Source: Isoetes taiwanensis
Taxonomy: Eukaryota; Streptophyta; Lycopodiopsida; Isoetales; Isoetaceae
Reading direction: 5' to 3'
NCBI GenBank assembly: GCA_021234155.1
Contig: JAJEKV010000001.1
Coordinates: forward strand, 37,992,826-38,056,825
DNA: 64,000 nt
The first letter of the stretch is position 1; each line of letters begins with the position of its first letter. Of this stretch, positions 14,001-25,077 are shown piece by piece. The notes beneath the pieces were generated by a model. It was not told the DNA's origin and did no database searches. It saw nothing but the letters and a program-made list of their open reading frames with translations. The translations under genes were made by a program, and so were the position numbers.

Positions 14001-15657
14001 AGTCCCTTTCATGGAGGATGAATATGCCTATAAAGTTGACACTAATGATATGATTAAAAACCACCTGTAAGACAGATGGTTCAATTTGAGAAAAGGGACA
14101 AGGAAAAATACAGTAGCCTCTAGTGCTGTATGTGGATCTGATTTCTCATTACAAAGCTGTTCTAGCAAATCTGCCCACTTTTCAGCTTTCCTTAGCCTCC
14201 GTATCAAATGATAATGCTGTCGCGTATTCATCCCCTTTGGGCTATGTTTAATGTCCATTGCATAACTCCAGGCTCTCTCCGCCAGATACAGCACGATATG
14301 CAAATGCCTAATAAAATACATCAGATGTATCAATCTACTAATAACGTATTTAAAATCGTACATAGAAGAGCAGAAGCAGCCCATGCGTTTTTCTAGCAAA
14401 CATTGTACAATAGGAACAAGGTGATTATATGGCATGTCAAATCCTATGCTTAGGCCTGTCTAGAAACATAACAACCATCCCAATACTTATTGTCAGAAAA
14501 TTTTCACGAATCTGCAAATTCCTGCACTAAAAATGCTACTCCTAAAATCAAGTATATTATCAAATGGAATTTGCAGCCTGGAAGTAAATAGACCGATATC
14601 ACTCAAATTGGCAACAAGTTTGCCTAACATCTGGCCAATAGATTGTTGATATGCATATTCTTGGAAAACAGAATCAGAACTTTTGCCTACTTGAATCTAT
14701 TATCCTAATTGTTCTGAAGTTTCTAACTTGAGTATGTTCTGATCAGCCTAAACCAAGATTAACTAACTGTTATTTTAAAATTGTGAGATTAACAATAGCT
14801 AGAAATGAGAATAGAAAAGAAATCTGATGCAGTCCTCGTCAGGAAGACAAAGTCGTTGAATACATGTATTGACAATAAAAGACAAGTACAGTTCTACCTG
14901 ACATCCACCACATTAGAGGATTGAATTTGTTTGTGGACATATTTTCCACGTCCATGCAAGAACTTGAGTGACTTATAAAGACGCCGCAACTTTGCTGTGC
15001 AGTAATGCCTAAAACCAATATGTCTTTTTAGATATCATGGAGAAAACTATCTTCTATGATAACATATATAAAATATAATAGAAAAAGAAGCACAAGCAGA
15101 ACATTTTTAATGCCCCCCTGAAGACCAACTGGTCTATGAGTTGCATGCACCATGCAAACATTGCTCATTGGGTCTTTCCCCCAATCACCTTTCCAGAGAA
15201 GAATAGAGATAATTGTCAGTAGGACTCGTTATACAAAAGAAGATTCTTCTAAAGCATAGAATTTCATACATTGCATGAAATTTTGGACAGCAGATTAATT
15301 GCAAAACAGCTTAAGCTAACGAATTTTTTATTCTGCCTTGTAAAAGGATTTCACAGGTTCGTGGGACATACCTATATCTCTGGTAGTCTCCATTTCTTAG
15401 GCCATGTTGAGCTTGGCCATGTTTAACCAGCTGCAACACTGTACCGATATGACAATTATGTTTTCAGATAGATCCAAGAATCAACATAAATTAACAACAT
15501 TGTAGATCTGCTTCCCAATAAGATAAGTCTTTCCATGCTAGGGCTGATCATTCTTCTAATGATACAGACAATTGATACACAAGAACAAGATAGAAAAAAC
15601 GGAAAACTTACAGGGAAATTTGAGCTGCGGACTCTGGATGCCGGGGAGCTCCGGCAT
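11032..15657 (-). CDS. SRP68: Signal recognition particle subunit SRP68
   Basis: I can assemble 13 exons, all with GT-AG borders, into one open frame of 583 codons including the stop: 15657-15612, 15438-15372, 15008-14898, 14307-14112, 14027-13942, 13859-13676, 13520-13409, 13335-13211, 13089-12880, 12017-11908, 11818-11683, 11472-11332, 11256-11032. SRP68 is the RNA-binding partner of SRP72 in the cytosolic signal recognition particle, which targets ribosomes to the ER. Diagnostic parts are GLRNGDYQRYRHYCTAKLRR and LYKSLKFLHGRGKY near the N terminus (the RNA-binding tetratricopeptide region), YLAERAWSYAM, RERVEELEPSIRYCLYKMG, and the C-terminal EFPSLDARLKKEEKKKGLFG. The length is close to other plant SRP68 proteins, perhaps with a shorter N terminus. 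Exon 10 must end at the donor in gagag|gtctct; reading on reaches a stop. No stop or frameshift disrupts it. It appears to be the only functional gene in the window. Confidence 0.93.
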
Positions 15658-15768
15658 ACTTTACAATTCCGCAAAAACCAAGACAAGGATCAGTGTGCAA
15701 GTCCGGCACTATGTTTCAACCCTAATGAGTTGCGAAGTAAAATATACTCTAATCATATTTCTGCATGC
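15632..15768 (-). promoter_or_regulatory. SRP68 first exon and 5' flank, duplicated
   Basis: This stretch holds the SRP68 start codon (ATG complement at 15655-15657) and about 110 bases upstream of it. It is repeated with roughly 10% differences at 17055-17193. The upstream part (caaggatcagtgtgcaagtc, then gcgaagtaaaatatactcta) is better conserved than the coding part, which fits a retained 5' UTR or promoter. Confidence 0.6.
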
Positions 15769-15783
15769 ATCTTTGTTTTTTTT

Positions 15784-16228
15784 GGGAAAATTTACCAAAT
15801 TAACCCTTATTATTGACTTATTTCCCAAAAGCCCCTTAGTATTTTGAAAATTCCTAAAATGCCCTTAATTCTTAAGTATTTTCCCAAATAGCAGGTAGGG
15901 ATAGAGAAAAGCGTGTGTACAAGTGCACACGTTGTGGTAATGTCGAACAAAATGAACGCAGTTGCAGAAATCCTATTTGACATTTTTGTTGCATATTTTT
16001 GTCATTATAATTTTCTAAAATTAATTTTCCAGATTATTGTCTCTATAAGAAACATTTCCTCTCTAAAAAATGATCATCTATGTAAATATATGTTTTTTGG
16101 TGATTTTTTGGATACAAATGGCTATTTAGGAAAATACTTAAGAATTAAGGGCATTTTGGGAATTTCAAAAATACAAAGGGCTTTTTGGGAATTAAGTGAA
16201 CAATTAAGGTTATTTTGGTAAATTTCCC
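15784..16228. mobile_element. MITE with ~105 bp terminal inverted repeats
   Basis: The left end gggaaaatttaccaaattaa is matched in reverse complement by the right end ttattttggtaaatttccc, and pairing extends about 105 bases through the aagaattaagggcattttgg region. It is bordered on each side by eight T residues, compatible with an 8-9 bp target duplication. Long inverted repeats and that duplication length suggest a Mutator-type non-autonomous element. It lies directly upstream of SRP68. Confidence 0.7.
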
Positions 16229-17054
16229 TTTTTTTTCAAACAAAAAATCCTTTTTGTATGTGCGTCAATAGTGGACCACGGTAAAATTCATAATAGTGTC
16301 TCGACCATTGAATAAAGTGGGTAGAAAAAGTGGTTTTAATCTTAATCGTCTAATCTTGATCCACCATACTAACCAAACTATCTTGACCCATACTATTTAT
16401 AAACAGATTTGAGGAGAATTCATGGGCTATATATACCCAAACTTTTTCGAGAAAAGTATATGGAATGCCTTATTAACCAAGAGCTTCTAAGTCATGAATT
16501 TTAATTGAAATTTTCAAAATGTTTACTTGTTCATGGTTCTTAAACTATTTGGTACAACCCCCTAATTAGAAGTTGGTAGAGGTATGCTAGGGATGATGGT
16601 CCTAAGCAGTCTCACACAATTTCAAGAGCATGGGCAATTTCATGGGAGTGCAATTTCGAGGGAGCATACCCTATTACTTGAGGTAATCTAGTTGTATATA
16701 TAGTTAAGCAATATGACCTTGAGTACCACAAAACAAGGCCCAAACCGTAACAGGATAACAAAAAGGGACGTAGTGTCTAAATCCGTCTAGAGCCATGCAT
16801 TCATCCCATCGAACTGCTTGTACTCACAGGTCTGGCATGCAGCAAATCAACCAACAGAAGAAAGATTCAAGGAAATGATAGGTTATCAAACAAGACCATA
16901 CCTATGGATAGAAAACCAAACCTACGGATAGATCAATACACGACGATTTTCTAGATTTAGATCAAAACTAACACATTCATTGTGAGTTGTTGGTTAAGTG
17001 GCCATCTAAGATTTCTTACTGATCATTCTCCATCTCATTTCTCTAGCAAACTGG
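16229..17054. other. Intergenic, no gene seen
   Basis: Non-coding sequence between the MITE and the second copy of the SRP68 5' end. No reading frame or repeat recognised. Confidence 0.45.
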
Positions 17055-17193
17055 GGAATCTGGATGACGGGAGCTTCGACATACTTCACAATTGCGCCAA
17101 AAACAAGACAAGGATCAGTGTGCAAGTCTAACACTATGTTTCAACCCTAATGATTTGCGAAGTAAAATATACTCTAATCATATTTCTGCATGC
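17055..17193 (-). pseudogene. Second, diverged copy of SRP68 exon 1 and 5' flank
   Basis: Matches 15632-15768. A start codon is kept at 17082 (minus), but the following codons read MSKLPSSRFPSLLEK and meet a TGA before the next donor-like gtaaga, so it cannot encode the SRP68 N terminus as exon 1 does. It could be a relic or an upstream untranslated exon. It stands head to head with the small gene at 17424. Confidence 0.55.
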
Positions 17194-17423
17194 GGGTAAA
17201 AGCACGATGTGATATATCAAAAATATGCATTTTGACGCCACATTTGTGTACCTTCTTTGTGGTAGAATCGGGTGGTGCATACTGAAGCGGAGATTGCAGG
17301 AGAGCGAATTAATGAGCATCAGTTATTTTGAATTTTATGCCACTTCATTATCCCTCATTTCGAATTAGGAAAATAATCACCTCTTCTTTTGTTCTTTTGC
17401 CGCTTCTTTCCGATTGAACCCTA

Positions 17424-17976
17424 ATGGAGTCAAAATTGAATGCCACTGGTTACACGATGAAATGTCTTCTAAAGCAAGAGATTATGTCCCATGAAGATCT
17501 AAAGAAGCTTTGGGGTGACAAAGTTACAAATAAATCTGGCAACGGGTATTTCTCCCCAAATGTTTGTTTAAAACTGAAAATATAAGGTATATGTTTTCTT
17601 GTACAGGTTGAAGAATCTAAGCAATGAAAAATATAAAGAGTTCATGTAAATTTACAAAAGAATTACAGGAAAGCCACATATATGGGGTGTAATGGCTCTT
17701 GGAACCTAGACAGTGAACTCATCATCTGCATATAAAGGGGGAGACTGTTAATTGGAAGAGCTTCTTGGATTTATGATAAAACTCCCAATGAGAAAGCAGA
17801 GGCCAGTTCTTCTAGAACCAAGAGAAAGCATAGGCAAATCCAATCTGAGCATGAAGAAAACAGTAAAAGTGACAGGGATGATGGAGATGATAGGGAAAAA
17901 ACCAATTCAGGTTCCTCTAGACCACATATTCAATCTGAACTCACAATCAAAACAGAAAAGCAGAGCAATGTTCTAA
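17424..17976 (+). CDS. Unrecognised small gene, possibly broken
   Basis: An ATG at 17424 opens a frame containing SKLNATGYTMKCLLKQEIMS and HEDLKKLWGDKV. A donor (gg|gtattt, 17545) and an acceptor (gtacag, 17606) join it in frame to LKNLSNEKYKEFM, followed by TAA. Downstream, 17740-17976 is open in more than one frame; one is rich in Lys, Ser, Asp and Glu (RTKRKHRQIQSEHEEN) like a disordered nuclear protein tail. I do not recognise the family. It is divergent from the SRP68 exon-1 copy at 17082, so the two may once have shared a promoter. Confidence 0.35.
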
Positions 17977-18370
17977 AACCAAAATATGCCATTGCATGTG
18001 TGTTCAATTAATAGTTGTATTACATTAGAAAAGAATCTCAAGCTTGACCTAGATTGTTTCTATCAACACAGAAAAGTAACCTCAAATCCAGTTCAAGAAT
18101 CAAGTATATATACTATCATTTTGCAGTGTAGTTTAGATTCGTTTCGTTTCTTATGTTGGCTATATTATCATATTGTGCCTCTATGATGCCATCTATGCAT
18201 GTGTTCTGTGATACTGTGGGGCATTTTGTGCAATGACTGCCATAATGATAGATGAGGTATGTGTAGTCTGGTGAGTGGTGAGTTATTGGCATGTTGTTTG
18301 TGGCCTAGTGATGAGAATAACGCTAGCATTTGTGGTGTGATGTGTCTCCGTCGTGGTGGAGTGTGGTTGT
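17977..18370. other. Non-coding, GT-rich towards the right
   Basis: No gene. The last 190 bases are rich in gtg/tgg words like the minisatellite at 25078-25760. The LTR element has inserted between the two. Confidence 0.45.
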
Positions 18371-20013
18371 TGTGACGTTCCAGGGGAATATACGCTATAA
18401 ATACGTATATTCCTGGACCCGTCACCATACAAGTCTACCTTTGTAGCCTTGTATACCTTAAAAAGTGGTAATGGGTGCACATCTAAGTTAAATGCTTAAC
18501 TTAGATAACCTTAGGATAAGGCCCATTTCCACATGGCCTTATCCTATTGTGCAAACCACCACACGGCCCACCCCATTGGTGCCACGTGGCATCCCATGTG
18601 GACCCTAACCTATATTGGCCCAAACCCTAACCCTAGACCTCTTTTCCTGACCCTAGCACCTGAACACTCATCTACGCACTCGAAACCCCGTTTCGAGCAT
18701 CGTTCATCGTAGCATAGCCTGGTGTAGCAGCCCCCGAAGTGTGTGCACGATCTTGGAGGGAGCACGGCTTCGACCACGTCAAGGAGCATGGAGACGCCAG
18801 GATTGGGAGGGAGTGCTTCTGGAGCAGGTAGATGGAGTAGAGTTCATAGTAGTTCATCTGGAAGTTAGCACTCCAGATGGGTCTGTATGTTCTATCTAGA
18901 GTAGAGCCACCCTAGAACCCTTGTTGAACATCTTGAACCCTAATCAAGGAACCCTAACTGTAAGTTAGATATGTATGATTAGGTTAAGATGTTCTTATGA
19001 TATTTACCATGATATGATGAGATGTGATGATGGTTGATCATGTTTGCTCCTCTTGTATTGGGAAGGGGGGTAGAGACCTAGTAGCCTTACTTAGTAATGC
19101 TCCTAGTTAGACCCTTTAGTTCCTATTATTATGCGGCCTGTGCATAGGAACCCACCGAGCTATGGGAGCTATGATGTGACTCAGCACCACACAACGGTAG
19201 AGGCAATACGGAGGGAGGATCCCTGCTGAGCGTGGCTACTGGGGATCCCATAGTGGGCTAGGCTTATGGTCGGTCACTTCGTGTGGGCCGGGCATGGGTC
19301 CGACACCTCCTGGGGCAATGGTGTCGCCCTGCCTCTCAAGAGTTGCAAGTGTTGGTTGGCTCTTGTTTTGGGAGGTTAAGTCGGGGACGAATCGTGTGTC
19401 GCCACGATTCTCTAGCCGCACGTGGAATCTCTAAACCCCGGGAAGGGGAGATGCAACCCTTCCTGCCTCGACGGACTAGGGAGATGCAACCTGGAGTAGT
19501 CCCGATGGGTGATACCATGGGATTGCGTATCCGGAAGGCTAGAGTCATGCCAGAGCCCGATCTAGCTCATTCTGCAAAGTATGCACAGGAGGGGCGGATG
19601 GAGTGGTCAACCCTAGCCATTGTCTATAGCCAGCCCCGCCATTGTTATGACTCGGTCTGCTCTATCTCGAGGCCTATCCAGTCAGTCGACCTCCTCATGA
19701 GTCGGAGCCACGAGTAGGAGCTCTCATGTTTTATGGCATACGATTATGTTCTTTGCAGCTATGGATATGTGGATGAGCTACCCTTCGAGGTAGTATGATG
19801 TATTGTTATTGCTAGTTCTGACGATGTTTATGCTTCTGCTGTGATAGGAGCCCATAGGGAAAGGGCGCGCAAGACACCTTCGTGTCCCCTTCCCGCACTA
19901 CGGTGACCCCAGAGTGCAGGATAGATGGAGGGCCCGTGCGGTCGGAGGACCAGATGGGGAATTTCCTACGGAGTGTACGGCTGGGAGCCGTATATTTAGT
20001 AGGGAGCGTCACA
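18371..20013 (+). repeat. Left LTR
   Basis: 1643 bases, TG...CA. The first 50 bases contain a near-palindrome (ccaggggaatatacg ... cgtatattcctgg) around ctataaata. It has about 18 bases near 18438 that the right LTR lacks. Open frames inside the LTR look fortuitous. Confidence 0.93.
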
Positions 20014-20014
20014 A

Positions 20015-20026
20015 TGGTATCAGAGA
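20015..20026 (+). promoter_or_regulatory. Primer binding site, tRNA-iMet
   Basis: TGGTATCAGAG, complementary to the 3' end of plant initiator methionine tRNA, begins one base after the left LTR. It would prime minus-strand cDNA synthesis. Confidence 0.9.
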
Positions 20027-20514
20027 TGTTCTTGGTTGACCAGGAACTAGCACTGACCATATCCTTGAAAGTAGACTAACAGGTCTGATAGGGTGCAAAA
20101 TGAAAACTTCCACCATAGAACCTCGAAAATAGGAAAAAAAATTTCTCCTAGGTAGTGGGTCCGTAAGAATAGGCTAAGTTGTTAGATGAGGAAAAGAATG
20201 AGTCAAATAAACATTCTAGTAAAATTGGAGTGGAAATTATGAATCAACATCAAATTTCACCTAATATGGGTCGAAGAATCATGCCAATCCAAGACCTGGG
20301 TGAAAAATGACGCAAATTCATAATTAACACTTCAAACCATTAGGAAAAATTCGAAATTTTAATATAATATTGTATTAAGTATATACTAATAATTAAGTAT
20401 ATTTGAGTAATTAATGGGGGGGCTAATTATTAGACCTATTAATGGTAGGGGAAAATTCCCTAGAGCACCTTCCTTTTTAAAATATCTTCTTGCCACCTCA
20501 TTTTCCCCCAAACC

Positions 20515-21141
20515 TTGCCTACCACCTTCTCTCTCTTGATCAGCCTTACGTCATCAGTTTCTCAGACCGTAAGATATGGCACGAACAAAACAAACCATGA
20601 GGAAGACTGGCCCAAGGAGCTCACCTTCGATGGCGGCAGCAGCAGCCGGAGGTCACGGCAAGCAAATCCCAGAGCACCTCCGGCCGAGACCAGAGGAGGA
20701 GGCGTCGTCGAGACCTTCCACATCTCCCAGGAGGAGACCCCCAGCAGCAGCAGCAGCTCTTCGTCGGCAGGCACCCAGCGAACCGACGAGACTCGCTATC
20801 TTGGCCCCCTGACTGACGAAGAGGTAGAGCACCAGGAGGAGGATCGTCGGGAGGAGGAGACCCATGAAGAGCAGCAGCAGCACCAGGCCCAAACCCAGCA
20901 GGCAGGCCCTTCTTCAATCAAGAAGAAGGGCAAGGAGAAAGTGAAGGAGTGGCCAGAGGACAGGGCAGCACGGAAGAAAAGGGAGAGGGAGCTGAAGAAA
21001 AAGGAGAGGAGGACGAAGGCGAGAAGGGATAGGCCACGGGGCACAGTCACTATTGAAGAACCCCGCCCTCGCGAGGAGGCAGACGATGAAGAGGAGGAGG
21101 AAGATGAGGGGGATATGGGCAAGCCTCTCCAAGGAGGCTAG
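20515..21141 (+). pseudogene. Gag-like ORF with histone H3-like N terminus
   Basis: Two overlapping frames belong to one ancestral coding region. The frame beginning at the ATG at 20576 starts MARTKQTMRKTGPRSSP, matching eight of the first nine residues of mature histone H3 (ARTKQT-RK), and stays open to 20812. From about 20790 the coding sense continues in the other frame (LTDEEVEHQEEDRREEE, then a Lys/Arg-rich part and an acidic tract ending near 21115), so a frameshift separates them. The composition is strongly disordered: Ser runs, Gln/Glu runs, a KKK/RRR block. No zinc knuckle or capsid fold is visible, as expected if the rest of gag was deleted. Confidence 0.6.
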
Positions 21142-21970
21142 AACAGATAAGGAACGGGAAGCCTTCAAACATTATAGGAAGGAAGGCAACCTGTTGTACC
21201 ACAAAGATAAGTTGTGTGTACCCGAATCGTCAGGCGTAAGGAAGTTAATTTTTCGTGACACACACAACAGCCCAATAGCAGGGCATGCGGGATTTATGAA
21301 GACCTACATCAAGATTCGAAGTAGCTATTTCTGGCCGGGAATGAAGAAACAGATCGCTAGATACATTCGAGAATGCCAATTGTGCCAGCAGACCAAGGCA
21401 GAGCAGCTTCGGATTCCGGGAGCCTTGGAACCTTTGGCAGTGCCGAATGCAAAATGGGAAGTGGTAAGCATGGATTTTATCACAGGACTTCCTAGAACTC
21501 TACGAGGCAAAGATGCATTAATGGTTGTCATAGACAAATTATCTAAGATGGCACACTTCGTGCCTTGCAAAACTACGGACACAGCCTTAGACACTGCCCT
21601 TCTATTTGTAAAGGAGATTTTCAGACTCCACTGCATGGCTCGAAAGATAATATCAGACAGGGATTCCAAGTTCATGAGTGCATTCTGGCAGGATCTTTTT
21701 GCCACGATCCAGACCAAGCTCTCGATGAGCACGGCCTACCATCCTCAGACGGATGGCCAGACGGAGCGGACGAATCGCATCATCGAAGATATGCTCAGAA
21801 GTTATGTGTGGAATAAGCAATCCAAGTGGGATGATTACATCCACTTGGTAGAATTCGCCTACAACAGTGCCAAGCAGGAGTCATCCCAGATGTCTCCCTT
21901 CATGATCAACTACGGGTACCAGTGCCAGCCTCACCCCAGACACTTGGCACAATCCTGTGTCAAAGGTTGA
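21053..21970 (+). pseudogene. Retrotransposon integrase (Ty3/gypsy)
   Basis: From about residue 22 the frame gives an integrase: the zinc-binding region with H-x-H and CQLC (HNSPIAGHAGFMKTY, then ECQLCQQTKA), then the catalytic core with the D,D,E triad in VSMDFITGLP, KIISDRDSKF and QTERTNRIIEDML, and the conserved STAYHPQTDGQTER. The ATG at 21053 is probably not a true start; integrase was part of a polyprotein whose upstream domains are missing. The frame breaks near 21940 and continues in another frame. Confidence 0.9.
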
Positions 21971-22553
21971 AGTCTCCCAGCAGATGCTAGGAGATATGCA
22001 GCAGTTAGTTGAAGAAGTAAGGGGGTACCTTCTAGCAGCAAGAAGTCGGCAGAAGAGTGTAGCCGACATGCACAGGACCGTAAGGGAGTTCAAGGTGGGC
22101 GATAAGGTATGGTTGAAGATCAAGGTGAAGCAAGCTAAGCTTTGGATTGGGAATTGTAAGAAGCTCGCCCCCAGGTGGGCCGGTCCGTTCAAAATCTTGG
22201 AGAGGGTAGGCTCTCAGGCCTACAAGTTGGATCTCCCGGCGCACCTTAAGGTCCACAAGGTCTTCCATGTGAGTTTATTGAAAAGGCACGATCCTAACCC
22301 TGATGAGGTTTTGGATACTCCAACTTTGTTGGAAATGACTGAGGAGCAAGTCGAAATTGTGCCTGAATTGCTTCTTGATAAGTCATTCAAGAAGACTAGG
22401 AGGTCTCAGTTCCTCCAGTATTTGGTCAAGTGGAAACACTTGCCCGCGGAAGACGCGACATGGGTATTGAAGCAGGATTTGGAGAAGCAATACCCAGATT
22501 TCATGAAGGAGTTTGATGGGCGAGTCATCTCCGAGCTCGTCGACGCCGACTAG
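21957..22553 (+). pseudogene. Integrase C terminus with chromodomain
   Basis: Continuation of the integrase after a frameshift. It contains the GPY/F-type module (GDKVWLKIK, then WAGPFKILERVGSQAYKLDL and HVSLLKRHDP) and a C-terminal chromodomain, roughly EIVPELLLDKS through FLQYLVKWKHLP and ATWVLKQDLEKQYPDFM. Chromodomains of this type in chromoviruses are known or thought to bind methylated histone H3 and direct integration. Aromatic-cage residues can only partly be judged here (Y and W of YLVKW, W of TWV). Confidence 0.88.
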
Positions 22554-23432
22554 CCAGGAGGTTAGCTTAGTATGTTTCTTAGTTAGCCTTAGCTCTGGCA
22601 TATGTATTCTAGCTAGTAGAGTGCATGTGCCAGAATCTTGGAACGTGTAGGCGATGATGAGATACGCCTTTAAGGCATTCTCTAGGCCAACATGCACCAA
22701 GAGGCGCGCATGACCAATAGGGTCATGCGAGAGTGGAAGTGAGGCATGGTGGGCGATGATGGGACATCTGTCGGATGCTCTCTATGCCACGATGCGGGGC
22801 TCGCACACCTGACCATAGGGGGGTCATGGTGAAGGTTAAAGTGATCATGCGCGATGATGGGATCGTGAGACGTTCCCTAGATTGAAACCCTTGGGGCATG
22901 ATGCACTGGGAGTACTCGGCACCGGGTAACCGAGTACAAGGTAGCACTTGATCATGGGCAATGATAGGATCATCTTAAATGGTCCTTAAGCTCAAATCCG
23001 AAAGGGCCATGATCGAGTGCAAGGTAGTAGGGTAACCTTGAGCTACTAGTTCGACTCAAGGAGGTAGGTAAGGGGGGTGGTCCCCTAAAACCACAAATTT
23101 ATTAACTAAACTAACATAATGTGCTACTCGTGCAGGCAAGTGAGAAGCGAGCATCGAGGAGGGGCGCATTACGAGAAGATGGGGGAACCATAATTTAGAT
23201 TTAAATTATGAACCCTAATAACTTTTATAGTAATATTTTGATTTATTATAGGGAGTAACCTTGTAAAGGCTATATAATTTTGTATAAGTACAAATATAGC
23301 CTACATTTTGACAATAAACTGTTTAATAGGAAGTTGATCATTTAAATTAAATTAAAGTTGCATACTTATGTTGTTTTGCAGGGATAGTGTAGGTTCGTCA
23401 CCTTAGCGCAATGCGGAGAATAGCATTGTCCT
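22554..23432 (+). other. Retrotransposon 3' non-coding region
   Basis: About 880 bases between the chromodomain stop and the polypurine tract, with no open frame of note. The words gcgatgatggga and gatcatg recur several times, giving a loosely repetitive texture. Confidence 0.6.
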
Positions 23433-23445
23433 AAGGGGGGGAGAA
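23433..23445 (+). promoter_or_regulatory. Polypurine tract
   Basis: aagggggggagaa directly upstream of the right LTR, in the position where plus-strand synthesis is primed. Confidence 0.85.
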
Positions 23446-25072
23446 TGTGACGTTCCAGGGGAATATACGCTATAAATACGTATATTCCTGGACCCGTCAC
23501 CATACAAGTCTACCTTAGAAAGTGGTAATGGGTGCACATCTAAGTTAAATGCTTAACTTAGATAACCTTAGGATAAGGCCCATTTCCACATGGCCTTATC
23601 CTATTGGGCAAACTGCCACACGGTCCACCCCATTGGTGCCACATGGCATCCCATGTGGACCCTAACCTATATTGGCCCAAACCCTAACCCTAGACCTCTT
23701 TTCCTGACCCTAGCACCTGAACACTCATCTACGCACTCGAAACCCCGTTTTGAGCATCGTTCATCGTAGCATAGCCTGGTGTAGCAGACTCCGAAGTGTG
23801 TGCACGATCTTGGAGGGAGCACGGCTTCGACCACGTCAAGGAGCATGGAGACGCCAGGATTGGGAGGGAGTGCTTCTGGAGCAGGTAGGTGGAGTAGAGT
23901 TCATAGTAGTTCATCTGGAAGTTAGCACTCCAGATGGGTCTGTATGTTGTATCTAGAGTAGAGCCACCCTAGAACCCTTGTTGAACATCTTGAACCCTAA
24001 TCAAGGAACCCTAACTGTAAGTTAGATATGTATGATTAGGTTAAGATGTTCTTATGATATTTACCATGATATGATGAGATGTGATGATGGTTGATCATGT
24101 TTGCTCCTCTTGTATTGGGAAGGGGGGTAGAGACCTAGTAGCCTTACTTAGTAATGCTCCTAGTTAGACCCTTTAGTTCCTATTATTATGCGGCTTGTGC
24201 ATAGGAACCCACCGAGCTATGGGAGCTATGATGTAACTCAGCACCACACAACAGGGCTAGAGGCAATACGGAGGGAGGATCCCTGCTGAGCGTGGCTACT
24301 GGGGATCCCATAGTGGGCTAGGCTTATGGTCGGTCACTTCGTGTGGGCCGGGCATGGGTCCGACACCTCCTGGGGCAATGGTGTCGCCCTGCCTCTCAAG
24401 AGTTGCAAGTGTTGGCTTGGCTCTTGTTTTGGGAGGTTAAGTCGGGGACGAATCGTGTGTCGCCACGATTCTCTAGCCGCCCGTGGAACCTCTAGACCCC
24501 GGAAGGGGAGATGCAACCCTTCCTGCCTCGACGGACCAGGGAGATGCAACCTGGAGTAGTCCCGATGGGTGATACCATGGGATTGCGTATCCGGAAGGCT
24601 AGAGTCATGCCAGAGCCCGATCTAGCTCATTCTGCAAAGTATGCACAGGAGAGGCGGATGGAGTGGTCAACCCTAGCCATTGTCTATAGCTAGCCTCGCA
24701 TTGTTATGACTCGGTCTGCTCTATCTCGAGGCCTATCCAGTCAGTCGACTTCCTCATGAGTCGGAGCCACGGGTAGAAACTCTCATGTTTTATGGCATAC
24801 GATTATGTTCTTTGCAGCTATGGATATGTGGATGAGCTACCCTTCGAGGTAGTATGATGTATTGTTATTGCTAGTTCTGACGATGTTTATGCTTTCGTTG
24901 TGATAGGAGCCCATAGGGGAAGGGCGCGCAAGACACCTTCGTGTCCCCTTCCCGCACTACGGTGACCCCAGAGTGCGGGATAGACGGAGGGCCCGTGCGG
25001 TCGGAGGACCGGATGGCGGATTTCCTATGGAGTGTACGGCTGGGAGCCGTATATTTAGTAGGGAGCGTCACA
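23446..25072 (+). repeat. Right LTR
   Basis: 1627 bases, TG...CA, colinear with the left LTR. Lacks the roughly 18 bases around tttgtagccttgtatacc. Confidence 0.93.
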
Positions 25073-25077
25073 GTTGT

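Larger units (their letters stand above)
18371..25072 (+). mobile_element. Ty3/gypsy chromovirus, internally deleted
   Basis: Two direct LTRs (18371-20013 and 23446-25072), each starting TGTGACG and ending CGTCACA, enclose a 3.4 kb interior. A 5 bp target duplication, gttgt, lies at 18366-18370 and 25073-25077. A tRNA-iMet primer site follows the left LTR and a G-rich polypurine tract precedes the right one. The interior encodes a gag-like N-terminal part, an integrase and a chromodomain, but no protease, reverse transcriptase or RNase H: the gag-like sequence passes directly into integrase near 21120. The LTRs are very similar apart from an indel of about 18 bases, so the insertion is fairly young. 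Frameshifts add to the deletion, so mobility would require proteins from elsewhere. Confidence 0.93.

Noticed and set aside
19283-19717. 144-codon open frame inside the left LTR
   Set aside because: Lies in LTR non-coding sequence, has no motif, and the corresponding right-LTR frame is broken by indels.
20562-21168. Several long minus-strand frames opposite the gag-like ORF
   Set aside because: Their Ser, Leu and Gly runs are the antisense of Gln/Glu/Lys-rich codons; no independent evidence.
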